A program made the position numbers and the translations under genes. Positions 47,651 through 60,300 of a stretch of 64,000 nucleotides of DNA are shown piece after piece; within the stretch, counting starts at the first letter, position 1, and every line of letters starts with the position of its first letter. Source of the stretch: Pithys albifrons albifrons (taxonomy: Eukaryota; Chordata; Aves; Passeriformes; Thamnophilidae); contig NC_092463.1 of NCBI RefSeq assembly GCF_047495875.1, positions 35,219,724-35,283,723 on the forward strand. Reading direction: 5' to 3'. The notes under the pieces are model-generated. The model did not search any database and was not told the origin of the DNA. It saw only the letters and a program-made list of their open reading frames with translations.

Positions 47651-50600
47651 CCAGATCCAACAGATGGTTTTGATTGTGTTTCCCATTTGTCATTCTCAGC
47701 TTTGCTGGTTCAGACCTTCCATGTCCCACTTCCCTGCATCGCAGTGGGCCCTCAACCTATATTATTTAGTGATGGGGCCATTTTTCTGCTAACAAGCAGA
47801 AAACGCGTCTCTTCCCTCACCATTGATTACACTTTCACATAGCTTATTTTTAGCTCTTTTTTTTACTCGGGCACTATGAAGAATGTGAAGGAGAATAAGG
47901 CAGGAGGAGGGAGATGGAAAGAAGTGGAGTGTTTGTTTCTCTGTGGGGAGGTTGCAGAAATTCCTCAGGGCTGGATATGTGTCAAAGCAAACTCATCCTT
48001 CAGAGCTTGCCACAGACCAAATGGCCCTGTGAAGCACATCTGTCCTCCTGTCAAGCTCCTCCCTGCATCTGATGATAAAGGGGACCACCTGGTGCCTCCT
48101 TCCCTCCTTCTGCTGCCCTCGGCAGCCCCTGGGTGTGCCAGGAAGGAAAGAGCTGCCTCCCATCTCTGGAGATACAGGTATAGGGGCTGCTGCTGCCCAG
48201 CTGAGCTGGGAACACGGCACATGGGAGCCCAGCATGTGTCTGAGGTGCTGTGATAGTGGGGTCTGAGATTGCTCTGCAATGGGGTTGGGACAAAGCCTGC
48301 CTGGCTGAGCCGGCTGCTTGGAGCAGAATAAAAGCCAGGCAATGAAGTAGGAAAGACCAGTATCACACTTATGCATGGGAACATACCTGTTGGCAGGCTG
48401 AGATTGCATATGCTGTACATGGGCTTTAAAACTTGAGCCTATCAATATGGTTATTTTTGTGCGTATAGAGTATGCTGCAGTAAAATAGCCTGTAAGTGTT
48501 CTTCAGTATGCCATTAAGCAATATGATTATAATTGTTGCACAGAGCCTTTTTCATCCTCTGTCTGTGGGGAGAAGTATGCTGCATAAGACACATTTTTAG
48601 AGGAATTACATGTGCAAGTAGTTAAATATTTGCTAGAGATGGCACATTTCTTGGATCTTGCTGTGACCTTCAAACAGAAATGGTCAGGCTTGCAATGGTT
48701 CTTAGCACCTGTGGGAGGTATTTTCCTCATCTTCAGCCAGCACCAGAAAAAGTGGTGTCTGCTGCAAACTTGAGTTGGCTTGGAACTAATCTGAGTGTGA
48801 AACTGCCTGCATGTATGCATATGCATGTCATGATGTATCTCTGCATCTGAAAATGCTGCAGTGATGTGCTGAGCATCTCTGCAGGCATGCGAGTGCATGA
48901 AAGAGTACCACTTCCATTCACAGTGGCTTAAGCAGTTCTCCCATTTCTCACTCCTTTTTCTGGCTGCTGTGCTCTACATGACAGTTCTTTATTGCAAAAT
49001 CATACATTCAGGTACTGGAGACAATTATGAGGAAAAATGAGGGGTCGTTTTTTAAACAGTGCAATTTTTAACTTCATAATACTCATCCCCCCTGCTATGC
49101 AAAAGTGGTGGAGGTCATTTTGTTCAGCGTATCTAAAGCATTCACCTTTGGGGGGGGGATAAAATTATTTATATGTATAAATAAAAATATTGAAGAATAC
49201 AATACATAGAAATATTATAAATATATATAATATAAAAATACTTGTCCTAAAATATGACTATTTAAAAAATCTGACCTTTCCTATTACTATTGCAAATGTA
49301 ACCTCTCATACATTTCTATATTATACAGCATACATTATAAAAATTACTTCCTAATGATGAAGTACTTTGCCTTTCAAGGAGAAACAGAAGTCTGGGACTC
49401 CTCCATTTGGGGAAGGAAAGGCTGGCTGGAGGCGGGGATTAAGGTGAGTGGAGAAGTGCCATGCACCAAATACCACTGTTTAGGGAACAGGGGCACTTGG
49501 TATTGCATGTAGGAGGAGCTTTTACAACATATAAAAGATAAAATGTTGTTGTGCAACATGTGAAATGTTGGGCATTGTTGTCACAGGAAGTGGTGGAAAC
49601 AGATGCTGTTAAGAAGGTGATATGTAAATGTATAGGCTCTGTCACCATAAACAGATCCTATGGGGAAAAAAAGAACTGCATCCCGTGCAAGAGGGGCAGG
49701 TATCCCAGGGCAATATGAGAGGCACAGAATGCAGGAAGGGGCCAGGTTCATGAGTTCTCCCTGGACAGCAACTCTTGAGACAACTTCTGGAGACAGGGTG
49801 ATAGGGCAAAATGAAACACTGGTTTCCCTCAGTATGTCCCAAATACTACATTTTCTAGCAGTCTTTTGGGATGTTTATAATAGACAGCCTCTGGTGTCTG
49901 GTGTGTTCTTGGTGAGGCTGTCAGCTCGAGCACCAGCACTGGGGAGTTTTGGATAAAAACTGTCCTTAGGTTTGTGCCTCCCAATCTCCTTTCATTCCAT
50001 GGGGCCTGATCTACAAATCAGGAAGCCCCAAGAGCCTGATACAGAAATCAGAGCTGGAAGGGTCCCCAGGTGTGGAGATATGAACCAGGTGATGTGAACT
50101 CAGTTCCCTAAAGCAAATGCCCTCAAACCCTCTTTACCTTTGGCTGGAGCTAATTGCTCCCAGCATGGTGCAGCATCAGTCTAAATCAGGCCTGCTGCCA
50201 AGGAGGTTACATGTACCTGCACTGAGATACCAGCTACCTTCAGGGACATGACTCCCACCAGTGCTTCTCTCACCACCCTGACTTCTAGTGCTTCATTAAC
50301 TTTGGGTCACAGTATGGCACAGGTCATCCTGACTTTTTTAATCTTCTCATGCTGTCTTTGGTGCTTAGCACCAATGTAGGAAAGAAACACTGAATGCTAA
50401 TATTGAAACTCCAGCAAGACTAATGAGACGGGCTGAGCAAGAAGAGGTAGGTCACATACAAGCTGCTGACTGTCCCAGTGCCAGCAGAGGCTGGGGGCTG
50501 GAATTGTGCAGGGATTTAAACACCATGTCTTCCCAGGCAGTCACTGCTGAAGTTTTCCAAAATGACCAGACCTGCATGATCCTAGTTCAAAGAGTTCCCA

Positions 50601-53600
50601 TGCTGAATGACTTTCTAAAGTCATGAAAGGACAACAGTTTCATTTCTTCAAGATATTTAAAATAATTTAACAGCATGCTTGTGGAAACTTAGGAATACCA
50701 GGGTTGCTTTTTATAGAGAGGGATGTTTGTCAGGCTCAGACCGTGTACCTTATTCTTCAATCAGAAATGGTGTCATAGTTATGGAATTGTCTGTTCATTG
50801 CCCCTGGCGTCTTCCAGACTGTAAAAACCACTTGCTGACCTGCTGCAGGTCAGCAGTTTTTACTAGCTGCAGTTCCACTAGGGCTGGCATTTCACTAAAT
50901 ATTCTTGCCATCCTTGATGTCCGCTTTACCCACATCCCTGGGAGTAAAGATGTTCCAGTATAGCACAGATGGAAATGGTAGAATCTTATAAATATTTAAT
51001 ATCTTGTTGATCTTCCTGGACTGTACTCCTGACATTACAGGGATGCCTGATATCCTCTGGACTCCAATCCCTTTCCTGGCTTTTTTATACACTCCAGTTG
51101 CCACCTGGAGACAGACCTCGATCCTAGCTGGCAGATTATGGCATCAGGCTCACTGCAGCAGCACTGCAGTGCCTCTGGAGTTGACTGATCCATGGGTCCT
51201 ATTTCTGGCCTCCCTTCAGTCTGGAATTTCTCATGCTTAGTACCAGGGCTGGAATGTTTTGGAAAGTTTTCCATTAATTTCCCAAGCTATTTTCAGTGAT
51301 AGAGCTTCAAAAGTAAATATATTGCTGTGATTTTTAGTAAAGTTAAGCATTTTTCATTGCACTCTACTCATACCCAATCTGCTGTGCACAGTGCAAGCTG
51401 CTTTTATGGGATGTGTGAGAAACTGGGTGGGATGTTTTTCACAGGTTATTTCCCAGATTGTTGTGTTTTCACATGGAATTCCTCTGTAGTGGAAGACAGA
51501 AGTTTCATCATTTTGCCAGATGAGCATTTCAAACTGCTTCTCCTTTGCAGCCAAAAGGATTGTTACAAGCACTAACCTGGTAGCTACATTGAGCTGTAAA
51601 AGCTTTAAATTTCTATGAGGATTAAATTGTAGTTCAGGTCACAGTCAGTGCTGGGATGGGATGCCAGTAAAGGAGAGCAAATTGTCGCCACATCATAATA
51701 AAAAGATTTTATTGTTAATTAATTCTGAGCAGCAGAAAAAGTGCGATGTGCTTTACCACAAATGTGGGAAATAAATCCTTCTCCTAGAAAAGATGCAGCA
51801 GGGAAGAGAAGCAAATGATTTGGAGTGAGAAAAGGAGATAAGAAAAGTGGTAGGAGGGAGAGCAAAAATTTATCTCGGACTCATAGAGTGAATCAGGTTG
51901 ATTATACATGGATCTTCTAGTTAATAAGTTGTATTAATATGTAATTATGACTACCTAAATATTTATTCTGTTTCTATATTTTTAAAGATTGTGCAATGGG
52001 TGTATGAATTTAGAGCATTGTTCTGGGCTGTTGATCACTCCTGTCTCATTCTACCATAACTCCACTCCTCACTAAGGCTGCATTTAGTCTTGTGGTGGCA
52101 AACAGGTGGTTACCTGGCTTGGAGGGGATTAATGGCACTGTCTCCTAGGGAGTATAGAGGGTGTCCTGAATCCCACCTAACCATCTCTGAATATTTTCCT
52201 GGCTCTTCCACACCATGATTCATCTTGCCACTGATAGCCTGCTAGCAGATGTTGTTCTCTTCATACTTGAAGAGCACAAGTGCAATGGGGAACTATTAAT
52301 TACAGCTTATTGGGAATTCTTCTCTATGCTTTCACTTTCCTTAAGAAACATGCTCATGAAAGTAATGTTAAGATTGTTAAACAGCACTTAAGACAATGTT
52401 TAATTGTACAGTTTAAAGCAACTGAAATCCTGGTTCCACTTACCTATATGCTATTTGACTTCTTGGCCCTGAACTGCTGTCCTCCAGCACCATACTGTTT
52501 GCACACTGGCCAGAAACAATGGCCCAGAACATATTTCTGTCCTGGCAAGCATAAATGACACCCTAGACAGCTTATCTTCTGTTAAATGCAGAACTAATTG
52601 GCATATACCATCTGTGCCTATTCTGATTGGGCATCAAGATAAATTAGGGATGAAGCCACTCTTAGCGGAGTAATTTATTTGACTGGCCTTTTTATGGTGC
52701 GTGTGGCAGTGAAGGGCTGGAGACTACTTGAACAGTGTGTAGCTCTAGGCAGGGCATGATCATGACAAGCTGTTGGACTTCTGAGGCACCTTGCAGTTTC
52801 CCAGTGGTGTCTGAGGTCAAGGACATGGAGGGTGATACATGACCTGAGGCACAGCAATATGGATTTTCAGAAGCCCACACACATGTCCTCTGACCAGTAT
52901 GAGGATGCTTCCTCAGACAAGGAGAGTATTTCAGGCAATTTAGGAATTTGGCCAATGTAGATGAGTAATGCAGATAACATTTTTCTTTTCTAACACTTTT
53001 CTTTTTAGCAACCACATAGTAGAGGACCACAGCATACACTTTGTCATCTTGGCATTACCGTATGGGTAAACATGTCTCGAAGGTTTATAGGGATACATTT
53101 TGGATCTGGATAAGGAGCATGGTGAGATGTCATGGTCAGTCTGTCAGAGGGGCCTCTCCTCTGTTATGAGGAAAGAGCTTAATCTCTCTCTGCCCATTGA
53201 GACAAACTTTTCCCCTTCTCCCTCCTTTTTTTGAATTGAAATCAGGGATGAGCTGTGAATCCTCTCCCTTCAATATGCGCTTTCACCCACACCTACCAAC
53301 CTCTTCCTGACCTGGAAGCAGACTACTAACCTTGCTTGGGAAAAGACCAGGAGTTTCACCAGAGAGGGCAAGTTTCCAGCCCTGGGACCAGCCAGAGGAG
53401 GAAGAAGGAGCCACTTGGTGTCAGCAAGTTCAGAGAAAACATTTTAAGATGTCTCACCTCCTAGGCACTCTGCTCTGCCCATGCAAAAGGAACTCCCTGA
53501 GGAGCAATCTTTTGTGAAAAATCCTGGAAAAATTCCTGAACTGGGGCTGCTCTTCCCTTGATTCAAGGTGGAGCTCAGCTGCTGACTGGCTGCAGGCAAG

Positions 53601-56480
53601 CAGAGCTGCTTCTCTCTGAGCAAGCTTTCTCATTCCATCTTATCATAGTAACAGGCCATGCTGGTTTCTCTGTGGAGCATGACCTGCTCCAGCCCCTGAA
53701 CTCTAATGCTAATTTTATTCATATGTTCTTAGCTAAACTCTGGATGAATTTACTCAAATCAGTTTCCAGAGTCTAGACAGACCTTATGTTCATGTTTGGT
53801 AGCACTTTGGTGCCTGGAGGCCACAAATATATCAGATCTGATTTCTCAGATCAGAGTAGTGCTAAGAAAAAACTTTTCTGTGTTCTCCAGATGTTTCATA
53901 GTTGAAAGCTCAGCTACATTTTATGCCAGATGACTGCAAAAACATGCACTGTGTCTCACCATAACTATAAAGCAGCCACACTTCATTTTTCTTAAGACAA
54001 GCATCACCCAGATTTCTCTTTTCTCCTGCAACAAAGATCACCTCAGTTTTATCTGGGTAATTTGGGACACCAGATCTGTTCTCCTAGATGATGTTGCCTA
54101 AGCTGTCAGCCAAAGACACGAAAATGGCTTCTCGAGTTCTTTTTAATATTCATAGCCTTAAAAGATCTCTTTCTTTTCTCTTTGAAAGGAATGCTGGTTT
54201 AGGGCCTTGGTATTTATAAATAAAATAAGGTTCTCAAACCCCACATAAATTTCTCCACATAGCTTGTCATATTCCTCCTCCCGTTCTGTATTGACATTAT
54301 TCACCAATACTTAAGTCTATCCTTATAACCCAGGATCAGCCACCTGGGTTGTCATGGGGGCCCTTATTCATCTGTACAAAGTTTGTCACAAAATAAGGAA
54401 AAACTTAACATTTTTAATGTAGAACTGAAAAAGAACAAGTGTGGTGGTAAGACCCCATAATTCTCTGTAGACTTTGTATAATCTTGATTTGTTTAGTTTA
54501 TTATATTATGTTTCTCAGGTCACTTCTCTTAGGGCATTTATTGAATTAGCTGATGCTTTTGCAAAGATCAGTAGTGAATTATTATCACTGTTAATATTCA
54601 TTGTATGTCTACATTGCAGGTTGAGTGGTGTAGAAATCTCCATGCCAGACTGCTTCTGGTATTCTTTTCTCTGATGGGGCTGATTCTAAAATCTGAATGC
54701 AGCATTGCAGCTTACCGGATAGCTATACCTGAACAATTTATATAGGAAGAGATCCCTGTTGAATAAAAGGTTAGAATGTGTTGTCTTTTAAAAGAAAGAT
54801 GAAGTTCTGGAGCAAAGCTCAGTGGTCAGAGATTAACTTATTGCAAGTTCTGGCTGCAGAACATGGAATCTCAATAGGAAGTCTCTGAGAGCTGGGTTTT
54901 TTTCTGAGCAGAGAAAAGGAGATGCTGGGCTGATCCTGCAGGGGACTTGTCAAATGTTAGAGGCTTGACTGAGGTTGAGATCCTTGTGGGGTGGGGATCT
55001 CCATTAGGATAGTTGAAAGTGGTGAAATGCGGTGTGAAGAGGCAATGCTGACTGCATGGCAGCTTGCAGGGGGGACAATGCAGGAAGAATGGCTGCAGTG
55101 GAAAGCAGAGGCAGTGTGCTTGAAAAGGCAGAAGACAATCTGCTTAGCTCAAGTGCTGGGGTGGAGGGCCTTCTCCTGTTTCACACATATTTCTCCCTTG
55201 CTGTTTGTGATTTGCTTTTCATTACTGAATTCCACCAAATGGTGAGAAAACGAATCAAGCAAAGTCTGGTACAATCTGCACAGCGATGAAAGAGAAGACA
55301 GTCTGGGGGGCTAGTTCTGCTGTCACATGGATATGAACACATCTTATTCTTCATCTTTCCCTTTTCTGAATCCTTGGTACAGCTCTTTTTCTCTCATCAT
55401 GTACCTCTGCAACTCAGGCAGCTGCTGGATCCAAACCCACACAGGAGAGCATATAACACTTTTTTTGGTAGGACTGTGAAAGAGATTGAAAATAGTGGGA
55501 AGCAGCATCCACAGGTTACCTGTACCATTGTGACAGATGTGGACTGGGCAGCTTGGACTAATTATTTTTGGTTGATCCCTTCGAGGACTTTGTTTTTGCC
55601 TTAAATGTCTCAAACTTCCTCTTGCCACTAATTATGATCAGCTGGCCTGAGAAGCTCTGGGTGGTTGATGGATCATTGGAAAAGGTACTGAGGAGGATGT
55701 GGGATGCTTTCTGACATCTTTCTATATCAGGAGTGCAATGTGCTTTGCAAGGAAGTTGGTGTAGAGCCATGCTGCAGCCCTGGAAAGTGGTGGTCCTAAG
55801 AAACAGCATTTTGCCCTGAGTTCTAGCACAGAACGAGTCTGATGGATGCATTTTGTGCTGTGTTTACTTTGGGAAACAATTAGTGTGTAGGTAAACCTGA
55901 AAGGGCAATTTAGCAGGACGAGTTGTAATTATATTTAGAGGAATTTGGTCAGAAGGAGGGTAGGGCAAAAAGTTATTTAAAAGCCCTGATGACATTTTCC
56001 GTACTGTAATGCAAATCCCCATATCCCCTCATCAGCTTCCTTGGAAGCACCCACACTTTCTAAGCATTTTCTTCATTGGTTTTCTTGTTACCTCTTCCTG
56101 TTCTTACAAGCCGTAGCTGCGCAGCAGCTGCACTGTGCCTAAATGTCACTTGGTTTCACAAGCTGAATGGTCTGTTGCTTAAGCTGATCGCAGGGCTGGA
56201 TTGTGAGCTTTTTACTGCTACAGCTTTGGCAGTGCCCTGTAATGTTAATGTGGAATTGTATCATGGTTGTCACTCCACTGCCATGCTTGCCCTGTCACAG
56301 GGCTTGAAAGGCCTCAAGGCTGTGGTGCTGGCCCAGGCACCCAGCCCTTGTGCCAGTGTGTGCTTGCTGCATGTAGGACCGATGGGAGTGGGTGCTTGGG
56401 CAACTCCATCCTCAGCCCGAGAGCCTTGCTCCTTCAGTGCAAGATGTGCTCATATCCATGGAGTGGGTACCCAGATCCCG
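47651..56480. other. Intergenic DNA between EXD2 and GALNT16, second part
   Basis: About 8.8 kb, mostly AT-rich. It has a very AT-rich low-complexity run at about 49155-49250 and a near-perfect palindrome at 50821-50863. Open frames up to about 150 codons are on conflicting strands, with no domain or splice support. GC content rises from about 56300 into the GALNT16 promoter. No gene seen. Confidence 0.5.
50821..50863. repeat. Near-perfect 43-bp palindrome
   Basis: Arms GTAAAAAC and TGCTGACCTGC are repeated in inverse around a single T, with one 4-base bulge (CACT) in the left arm. The possible stem is 19 bp. No flanking element was identified. Confidence 0.85.
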
Positions 56481-56529
56481 TGTGACATGGGGTGCCGTGG
56501 TGTATTCGCTAACCACCTGCCTTAGGACA

Positions 56530-57310
56530 CGAGTACCGTGTGGCGCTGGGGTCAGCAAGGGCACGGCCCCGGGCTGGCGGTGCAGGAGGGCAGACTGCTG
56601 TGCTACCCGCGTCCCACAGCTGTGCGCTGGGGCTGATCCCGTGGCACCCACGCCCGCCATGGGGATCCTGCTCCCCGCTCCATCTGCAGCGCCGGGCGCT
56701 CCCTCAGCCGCACCTCCGTCGCAGCCGGCCCCGGCCCCGGCCCCAGCGCCCCGGCCCCAGCTCCCCGTGCCGGCCAGGCAGGGAGGAGGAGGAGCAGGAG
56801 GAGGCGCGGAGCCCTCCGCCCCCTGCGGCGGAGCGGGTGAGGCGTTAGGACCCGGCGGCGGCGGCTGGGCGGTGCGGGGCCGGGGCCGGAGCGGTGCGGG
56901 GCGGGGGGAGCCACGCCGCCGCCTCCTCCTCTCCTTCCTCCCGCAGCCGCCCCTGCCCGTCGAGGCAGCGCTCCCAGGCTCCCCCACGGGGCGCTCGGCA
57001 TGAGGAGGATCAGGGCCAATGCCATCGCCATCCTGACCGTCGCTTGGATCCTGGGCACTTTCTACTACTTATGGCAGGACAACAAGCCGCGCTCGGCGGC
57101 CGCCGGCAGGTCCGCCGGCGGCGGTAGCGGGGGCGCCCGGAGCGGGCAGAGGGGGGCCGGCAGACTGGAGCTCCGCCGGGAGGAGAGGACCATCCCCCTC
57201 ATCGTGAGTGAGCGGCGGCCACCAGCATCCCGTCCTGCCGCGGCGGGGAAGGATGCTCGGGGAGGGAGTCGCCGCGGCGGGCGCGGGATGAGCTGGCGGA
57301 GGGCTGCGCT
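56530..57310 (+). promoter_or_regulatory. GALNT16: GALNT16 CpG-island promoter and 5' UTR
   Basis: CpG-dense block with a 'ccggccccggccccggcccc' run near 56727 and G-runs at about 56880-56910, directly upstream of and covering the GALNT16 first coding exon. The transcription start is not visible. The long ORFs on both strands (for example 56392-57003 and 56412-56987) come from GC bias. Confidence 0.75.
57000..57203 (+). CDS. GALNT16: GALNT16 coding exon 1 (start of the protein)
   Basis: Encodes the N-terminus of polypeptide N-acetylgalactosaminyltransferase 16, a Golgi type II membrane enzyme that starts mucin-type O-glycosylation by moving GalNAc from UDP-GalNAc to Ser/Thr. ATG at 57000 opens MRRIRANAIAILTVAWILGT, which ends in FYYLWQDN. 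This gives a short basic cytoplasmic tail and one signal-anchor helix (about residues 8-24). A Gly/Ala/Arg-rich stem follows, then EERTIPLI before the donor GTGAGT at 57204. It is 204 nt, 68 codons, phase 0. The first 28 residues match the mammalian GALNT16 family almost exactly. The stem (about 29-60) is more glycine- and alanine-rich than the human one I remember and sits in very GC-rich DNA. The catalytic and lectin domains lie in later exons outside the window. Confidence 0.95.
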
Positions 57311-60300
57311 TTGCCTTTGGGTTGTTTTCTGTTTATTTTAGCATTCATGCTTGTCACCATGGCAGCCGCTACAATCGGGGAGCAGGGTGAGCACGCTCGG
57401 GGGAATAGAGTAATGCTGTGGGTAAAGTCCGAGTTGTCTCCGCCGCTCTCACTCAGCCCGGGCTCTGCTGCTCCAGGTGAGAGCGGCTGCCCTTGGCCGA
57501 GGAAAAGGGCAGGTGAAACAGCTGAAAGGTTTTTGGTTCGCGTTCAGAAGGCGCATACATACACATGTGTATACACACAAGCATGAATGTGGTCACACTG
57601 CTTTCCCGTCAGGACCAGCAGACAGCCATGACCTCTCACAAGCCCATCCTCCAGCCAGCCGGGCTCTGAGCGTCGGGCCGGGGGATGCGAGCGGCATTGC
57701 AGTGGGGGCTTGTGCAACTGGTACCAGCCTCTGCCTCGGCTCTCTCCGGTTGGAGGACCTGGGCACCACTCAGGAGTTCTGTCTCTTTTAAGCCAGAGAG
57801 AGCAGCCTGTGAGTCGGGCTCACGCTAGCGTTTGGGCAGGGTTTGAGGCGGGAGCCCTCCAGGCTCCTTCCTACCCATAGGGGTGGTAGCAGTGTCCTGA
57901 CGTGCTACTTCAGTTTTGTTGGGAGCCCCACACTCTTCCTTCCCTGGATATCTGTGAGCTCAGTAGGGTGATAAAATCGAGTTCCTGACTTAAGGATGAT
58001 GAGAACCTTTCCATGGAGATGATTTTTCCTCCCTTCAGCCTGTATCATAGCATGAATAAAGCTCTCCCACTTCTAGGCAATAGCTTAATAAAAAATAAAA
58101 CATCCCCTGGAGCAAAAAGTGACCTAGCAATAGCATTCCCAGGAGTGATCCAGCTGAAGCAGTTCGGGAACTGCGCTGTGTGTCACTCTTTGGCTGCAAA
58201 TCCTTTTGTCAGCCGGTTATGTGCACATGGAAGTGAACAAAAGCAGCAGCCTGGTCAGAACTGGGGCAGAGACCGGGTGCCAGGGCTCGCCACTTCCCCC
58301 TTGACTGGCACTGGGGATTTTGGCCCATATCTGTCTTTTCTCTAGCTGTAAAGCAGGAGTGTGTATGAATGTTTGGGAAACCTTATGAATGTTTGGAAAA
58401 TGCTGTCAGAGTCCTTAGGCAGCAAGGTGGAAACCCTTCAGCTGAGACTCTTGGACATTGCTTGCAGCTGCCGAAACTCAAAAGTCAAAACTCAAAGCTC
58501 ATGGGCAGAGCAAGGATTCTGCTCGCTAGGGCCGGGGTTCCAGCAGTTCAGTCTGCTCTGCTGTGCATCTCTGTGGATCTCTGTGCATTCTCCTCTATGG
58601 AGCAGGACTGTGGAAATTACTATGGTGAGGCAAAGAGTTCTGTGTAAGTGCTGTTATTGTTGTAACCCTTTGGGCACACTGGAAAATGCTCTCAGGCTGG
58701 CTAGGGCTAAATTCAACAAATGAAGGATTTAGAGCACTCCTTCCTTTTATTTCCACCTTAGTGGCAGTGGAAGCTGCTCCGAAGCCTGTGATTTCTTGTG
58801 TGTGCTTGAACATGTTGCTCTGGCAGTTTTATTTCTCCATTCCACCACTTACCCCTTCTGGGTTTTTATAGCGTTTACTTTATTCCCTCTCAGGAGGCTT
58901 GTGAGGTTGCCTGAATCCGTATCATCTGCCAAGTACCTTAAAATCCTTGGGAGGAGGATGCTGTGGCAGTGCTGCATGTTGTTATATTGCTGCTGTTTGG
59001 AGGGAGGCAGTATGTGCTCATGGCTAACCACAAAGCCTCTCTGTACAAGATGTAGCACCACGCAACTGCCACTTCAAGTCTGCTCCTGCTCTCAAAAAGG
59101 ATGTAAAGCATCCCAGCTCTGCTCCATGCCTGAGAACCCTTAGCAAGGAAAAATATTCGTCCTTTCCCTCTTCTGTCCCTCTGTAACTGGAATCCCAGGA
59201 TGTGCCAATCCCCTCCAGTAAGCCCTGATTCCCCTGGCAGGCAGCAGCTGAGATTAAGGAGGACCCTCTCCTGGTACACCTGACAGTGGGGCATGGTAGA
59301 AATATGACATCCTGACCTGCCATGACATGGACAAGGGAAACGGGAGGGGTTTGTGGTGTTTGAGCTTCTCCTCGTGCATGCAGAGTGGTTTACCAAGGGG
59401 TTGGTGGATTACTGTGAGAGGCAATCTGGTAAAATGCAATGTGTGTGCTCCTGTAACTATGCAGTGCCATGGCTATAGAGAGTTTTACTGCAATGTATGT
59501 AACCAGCTGACTAGGCCATGGCATCTGCCTGTGCTGCTGGGCTCATAATCAAGGAAGTGACTGTGGGTGAACATGGGGCAGGAAGATTGGTGTGGATCTG
59601 GGGACAGCACTCCCCTGCAGTGAGTGTCATCTGGCTGGGTCTGAGCAGTTGACCTTGTGGGCTGAGTTAGTGGTGTGAGCCTGGGGGTTTGGTGATGCCA
59701 GGACTGTACCTGTGCAGGTGGTCCTCAGCATGGCCGAGCTTCATCTGACTGCACGGCATGTGGACTGTGGCACGGCCCACCACTCTGTCCCAGCCAACAT
59801 GGAAAATGTGCCATTTCAGTTGCTCTGCTGGAGAAATAATGAATCTAGAGAAGCAACCGTCGTTTGGCCATGTAAAGCCCTCAACCCTGAGTTTATTCCC
59901 CTTGAAGTTAGGTTACTTGAGTTAATGTGTAATGGCACTTTTGTGTAAGGGGAGGTGTGCCTGTGCCCTGCCTGCTTCTTGTGTCCCTTGGCCTTCTGGA
60001 GAGCCACTGAGACAAGCTGTGTGTTTTGATCCAGCTTTTGGTTTGTTCTGCTCCTCGTGAGTGATGGTTTTGGAATTCGGGTTTGGGTTCATCTGCAAAT
60101 AAGCATGACTCGTGACTTACGGGTCTCTGGAAAACATTTTTTTCAGTTTTCTAAAACTGGCTGCTCTTTTGTATGGGAAAGATTTTTTTTTCTTTTGGAT
60201 AAGTGTGTCCAAGAGTTCTGCTCTTGTATCTATGCTATGACATTTCAAATTCTTGGCAAATGAAAGTATATTGCATGGGCTTAAAAACTGAAGTGCTTTC

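Noticed and set aside
49155..49250. AT-rich run as a replication origin or matrix-attachment site
   Set aside because: Base composition alone does not support either call.
56392..57058. 203- and 191-codon ORFs over the GALNT16 promoter
   Set aside because: Opposite-strand, low-complexity frames in a CpG island. The true coding sequence starts at 57000 in another frame.
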